DNA of 26,374 nucleotides from CAYFTL01 sp964346145 (GTDB lineage: Bacteria > Bacillota > Clostridia > Christensenellales > Aristaeellaceae). The notes under the pieces were generated by a model. The model searched no databases. It had not been told where the DNA came from and worked only from the letters and a program-made list of their open reading frames with translations. The position numbers and the translations under genes were made by a program. Location: contig CAYFTL010000026.1 of NCBI GenBank assembly GCA_964346145.1, positions 1-26,374 of the forward strand. The letters run 5' to 3'. Shown one piece after another: positions 23,806 through 26,374 of the stretch; position 1 is the stretch's first letter, and each line of letters starts with the position of its first letter.

Positions 23806-24861
23806 TCAGCGCTTGGCTTTTAGCTTTGCGAACAATCCAAAGTTGTGTCGCTTTACCCAAGAAATAAACAAGCCTTCTAGCCGTGCAAGGCGCGGGCTAT
23901 TCATTCGGATGGGCAGCAGCATAACGCGCATCATCAACGATTTTGGGCGTGCATGCCGCAAGGTTTCGGCGGTTCGGGGGTTGTTAAGCATGGCCTTGAT
24001 TTGGGCTGTTTGCTGGGCAGGGGTGAGCGGGCTTTCCTTGCTGCACCAGTTTTCTACACACCCTACCAGCCGCTCAACGTAGCGGCGGCTGATCATCTCC
24101 CGGCTTTCAGCGCTATCCACGCCCCAGAGCGCATAGAGGTCGAGCATCCAGCTGTGCTCCTGCTCCCGTTTATCATACATATCCGCCCGGTATTTGGCGG
24201 TTTCGCTCTCGGAACGGGCACGTTCAAAATGGTAGCCGGCATAGGCCAGGCAGCCTACACGCTTAACCACTTTGAGCACTTCGACATTAAAGGGAAAGTC
24301 ATCCCAAAAAGTATCGGGAAAACGAATATTATTTTCTAAAATCAAATGCCTGCTGTACAGCTTGTTCCAAGGCGTATACAATAAGTTTTGATCGAACAGG
24401 CGGTAGGCATCCCGATGAAATTCTTCTACGGTGTCATACACTCGGGTGTGGGGCAAAATTTGCTGGCGAACGGGTTGAGTTCCCCGGCCAAAGGTATCAA
24501 TATAAAATCCAGTAACGGTCAGTTCCAAAGCGTGGGCTTGGGCAAAGGCGTATAGTTGTGCCAACATATCGGGCTCGGCCCAATCATCGGGATCCATGAA
24601 ATAGAAAAAATCGCCGGAAGCTTGGCTAATGCCCAGATTTCGCGCCGCAGGTGCGCCGCCATTGGGCGTATGGAACACGCGGATGCGACTATCCTTTTCG
24701 GCCAGCGCATCCAGCAGTTGACCGGTATCATCGGTAGAACCATCGTTTATCGCAATCAGCTCAAAATCAGCAAAGGTTTGGTTGAGCATGCTGTGTACAG
24801 CGCGCTCCAGATACGGGGCCACATTGTAGGCCGGAACGATAATGCTGATTTTGGCGGGCAT
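23806..24861 (-). CDS. Family 2 glycosyltransferase (first in operon)
   Basis: A protein of 351 residues. It begins ISIIVPAYNVAPYLERAVHSMLNQTF, with ELIAINDGSTDDT (34-46), PNGGAPAARNLG (66-77) and DPDDW (90-94). This DxDD-type site binds the divalent metal and the nucleotide-sugar diphosphate. The C-terminal tail is basic, ending VKRHNFGLFAKLKAKR, fitting peripheral membrane attachment. GGGAGG lies about 11 nt before ATG 24861. It is the first gene of the operon, led by a near-consensus promoter at 24916-24944. Its sequence is closest in layout to the second glycosyltransferase, though not a recent copy. Specificity is unknown. Confidence 0.9.
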   Translation of the reverse strand: MPAKISIIVPAYNVAPYLERAVHSMLNQTFADFELIAINDGSTDDTGQLLDALAEKDSRIRVFHTPNGGAPAARNLGISQASGDFFYFMDPDDWAEPDMLAQLYAFAQAHALELTVTGFYIDTFGRGTQPVRQQILPHTRVYDTVEEFHRDAYRLFDQNLLYTPWNKLYSRHLILENNIRFPDTFWDDFPFNVEVLKVVKRVGCLAYAGYHFERARSESETAKYRADMYDKREQEHSWMLDLYALWGVDSAESREMISRRYVERLVGCVENWCSKESPLTPAQQTAQIKAMLNNPRTAETLRHARPKSLMMRVMLLPIRMNSPRLARLEGLFISWVKRHNFGLFAKLKAKR

Positions 24862-24915
24862 GTGCAGCGGAGCCTCCCAAAAATTCGTAAAATAAAATAC
24901 CTGTAAACTTCATAA

Positions 24916-24944
24916 AGAATAGCATGTACGCCCTATAAAGTCAA
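24916..24944 (-). promoter_or_regulatory. Near-consensus sigma-A promoter of the polysaccharide operon
   Basis: On the minus strand, TTGACT (24944-24939) and TATTCT (24921-24916) are 17 bp apart. Transcription would begin near 24909, about 48 nt before the first glycosyltransferase. Confidence 0.72.
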
Positions 24945-24982
24945 GATTTGCGCAGGCTGTGCCCTGGAACAGAGGCTCAAAT

Positions 24983-25011
24983 TTGCCAGGCTTTCGGCGC
25001 TGCAGTATAAT
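24983..25011 (+). promoter_or_regulatory. Sigma-A promoter of the HD-domain genes
   Basis: TTGCCA (24983-24988) and TATAAT (25006-25011) are 17 bp apart. The start site would be near 25018, 47 nt before the ATG at 25065. It is back to back with the polysaccharide operon promoter. Confidence 0.75.
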
Positions 25012-25064
25012 GTAGCAAAATCGTACGCCGCGGATTACTTGACAGGAAAGAGAGGGAGAGAACC

Positions 25065-25649
25065 ATGAAAGAAACTTGCAGAGATATCGCCGTTGCCGAA
25101 AAACTTTTGCGGGAGGGCGAAGCCATGAACCCGGGCCCCTGGGGCAACCACTGCCGGGTAGCGGGCATGTGTGCCCGTAGGATTGCCCAGGCGTGTGGCA
25201 TGGATGCCGACCTCGCCCAGGTATGTGGGATGATGCACGACATCGGCCGCCGGGAAGGGAATTACTCCATGCGCCACATTTGGGATGGTTACAAGTTTTT
25301 GAGTGCAATAGAAGGCATGGAAGTCCCTGCCAGGACTTGCTTGACCCATTCTTTTCCTCTTCAGGACATTGGTGCTTATTCGGGGAAGAACGATATGAGT
25401 GCCGAGGATACCGCGTTTGTCCGAGATTTCTTGAACCGGGAAGAGTACGACGACTACGATCGGCTGATTCAGCTGTGCGATGCTTTAGCTACCGCCGAAG
25501 GCGCCATATACATAGAAAAGCGGCTTATAGATGTGGCGCTGCGCCACGGCGTTAACGATTATACGCTGGATAAGTGGCGTGCATTTTTAAGGCTAAAGGA
25601 TTATTTTGATCAGCGCGCCGGGGGCGATATATACGCACTCGTATTATAA
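25065..25649 (+). CDS. HD-domain protein (copy 1)
   Basis: A soluble protein of 194 residues starting at ATG 25065 after GAGAGGGAG. The HD motif appears as CRVAGMCARRIAQACGMDADLAQVCGMMHDIGRREG, with the metal-binding HD at His58-Asp59 and an upstream His29 as the likely first ligand. HD proteins are metal-dependent phosphohydrolases acting on nucleotides or cyclic nucleotides; the substrate here is not known. A conserved block IWDGYKFLSAIEGMEVPARTCLTHSFPLQD follows, and the C-terminal KWRAFLRLKDYFDQRAGGDIYALVL is shared with copy 2. The gene starts a tandem duplicate pair and has its own promoter. It is the likely functional copy, since copy 2 carries an early stop. Confidence 0.85.
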   Translation: MKETCRDIAVAEKLLREGEAMNPGPWGNHCRVAGMCARRIAQACGMDADLAQVCGMMHDIGRREGNYSMRHIWDGYKFLSAIEGMEVPARTCLTHSFPLQDIGAYSGKNDMSAEDTAFVRDFLNREEYDDYDRLIQLCDALATAEGAIYIEKRLIDVALRHGVNDYTLDKWRAFLRLKDYFDQRAGGDIYALVL

Positions 25650-25731
25650 GGGTACATACTTTCGTTAGGATTTTGAAATATGCGAAGAAACGATTCGCAG
25701 GTTATCTGATAGGCAAGAGAGGGAAGAAATT

Positions 25732-26247
25732 ATGAGAGAACCTTGCAGAGATATCACCTTTGCCGAAAAACTTTTGCAGGAAGCTGAAGTTATGGATCCG
25801 GGACCATGGGGCGATCACAGCCGGGTAGCAGGCATGTGTGCCCGCAAGATTGCCCAGGCGTGCGGCATGGATGCCGATCTCGCCCAGGTATGCGGGATGC
25901 TGCACGACATCGGCCGCCGGGAAGGCGTATATCATCTGCGCCATATTTGGGATGGTTACAAGTTTTTGAGTGCAATGGAAGGCATGGAAATCCTTGCCAG
26001 GATTTGCCTGACCCATTCCTTTCCTTTTCAAGATGTCAACACTTTTTTGGAAGAAAACGACGACATAGACGCCAAGGGCATATCTTTTATCCAAAACTTT
26101 TTGAATCGAGTGGAGTACGACAAATACGATCGGCTGATTCAGCTGTGCGATGCCTTAGCTACCGCCGAAGGCGCTGTATATATGGAAAAGAGGCTTATAG
26201 ATGTGGCGCTGCGCCACGGGTTTAAGGATTATATGCCCGATAAATAG
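25732..26247 (+). CDS. HD-domain protein (copy 2), cut short by a TAG codon
   Basis: Very similar to copy 1, starting at ATG 25732 after AAGAGAGGGAAGAA. The visible frame gives 171 residues ending GFKDYMPDK and then TAG at 26245-26247; copy 1 has a TGG (Trp) at this place in KWRAFLRL. The catalytic HD part (CGMLHDIGRREG) is intact, so a shortened protein might still fold or act, but about 30 C-terminal residues are missing. It lies 82 nt behind copy 1. The gap contains a small TGCGAA/TTCGCA hairpin (25681-25699) but no clear promoter, so it is probably cotranscribed. The middle, about residues 100-123, differs most from copy 1. Confidence 0.75.
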   Translation: MREPCRDITFAEKLLQEAEVMDPGPWGDHSRVAGMCARKIAQACGMDADLAQVCGMLHDIGRREGVYHLRHIWDGYKFLSAMEGMEILARICLTHSFPFQDVNTFLEENDDIDAKGISFIQNFLNRVEYDKYDRLIQLCDALATAEGAVYMEKRLIDVALRHGFKDYMPDK

Positions 26248-26346
26248 CGTGCATTTTTAAGGCTAAAGGAATATTTCGATCAGCGCGCCGGGGGCGATAT
26301 ATACGCACTGGTGTTGCAGTCCGAATGTATTCAAGGCGAAACCTAA
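26248..26346 (+). pseudogene. In-frame C-terminal remnant of HD-domain copy 2
   Basis: Directly after the TAG, the same frame continues RAFLRLKEYFDQRAGGDIYALVL and then nine more residues (QSECIQGET) to a TAA at 26344-26346. It is nearly identical to the end of copy 1, showing that the nonsense change is recent or an error. With a Trp in place of the stop the full protein would be 204 residues. Confidence 0.75.
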
Positions 26347-26374
26347 GAAGATATAAAAAGACGGCAGCTTATAA

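Larger units (their letters stand above)
25065..26346 (+). repeat. Tandem gene duplication (about 0.6 kb units)
   Basis: Two direct copies offset by 667 nt, including their ribosome binding site regions. Identity is high in blocks (around the HD motif, the LIQLCDALATAEG block and the 3' end) but low in a central patch of about 70 nt (25370-25435 against 26037-26105), which also differs in length by one codon. Confidence 0.85.

Noticed and set aside
26245..26247. TAG as a recoding (pyrrolysine-like) codon
   Set aside because: The aligned residue in copy 1 is Trp, no stimulatory structure was seen and no pyrrolysine genes are visible; a simple nonsense change is the more economical reading.

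Overview
This 26.4 kb window looks like a chromosomal segment from a Bacillota (Firmicutes) genome, most likely Clostridia-like. The signs are an AddA/AddB recombination nuclease pair in place of RecBCD, strong AAGGAGG-type ribosome binding sites, sigma-A promoters with 17-18 bp spacing and extended -10 elements, a YesM/LytS-type sensor kinase, and a sugar-binding protein with a Gram-positive style signal peptide. The genus cannot be fixed from sequence reading alone. No rRNA, tRNA, CRISPR array, insertion sequence, phage gene or toxin-antitoxin pair was recognised.

Layout. (1) 2-928: 3' part of a sensor histidine kinase that is cut by the window edge. (2) 1124-5333: six closely spaced plus-strand genes: DUF402 protein, methylguanine-DNA methyltransferase, Cys-rich DUF3795 protein, DUF362 protein, VOC/glyoxalase-like protein and an alpha/alpha-toroid-like protein. 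The DUF362 gene carries two frameshifts and the VOC gene one. (3) 5334-7816: about 300 unexplained bases, then an orphan sugar-type substrate-binding protein (minus) divergent from a metallo-beta-lactamase-fold hydrolase (plus), each with a good promoter and followed by a terminator hairpin. (4) 7847-18473, all minus: addB-addA-tauE-like as an apparent operon, followed by a GH38 alpha-mannosidase. (5) 18751-20160: a CNNM/CBS/CorC membrane protein, transcribed divergently from addB. (6) 20277-24861, minus: a four-gene polysaccharide operon of three GT2 glycosyltransferases and a polyprenyl-phosphate sugar-1-phosphate transferase, led by a near-consensus promoter. (7) 25065-26346: two tandem HD-domain genes that are clear duplicates; the second has an in-frame amber codon followed by a still-conserved tail.

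How the genes fit together. The minus-strand polysaccharide operon can supply the initiating lipid-linked sugar and at least three further sugar additions, but no polymerase, flippase or ligase is visible here. addB/addA overlap by 17 nt and share one promoter with the downstream exporter. The 1124-5333 cluster mixes DNA-alkylation repair with small metal-binding or detoxification-like genes and seems to be decaying in the middle. No new defence system or mobile system was found. The most noteworthy signals are the decaying/duplicated genes, an AddB that lacks the usual Walker A motif, and a near-perfect cre-like operator in front of the VOC gene.
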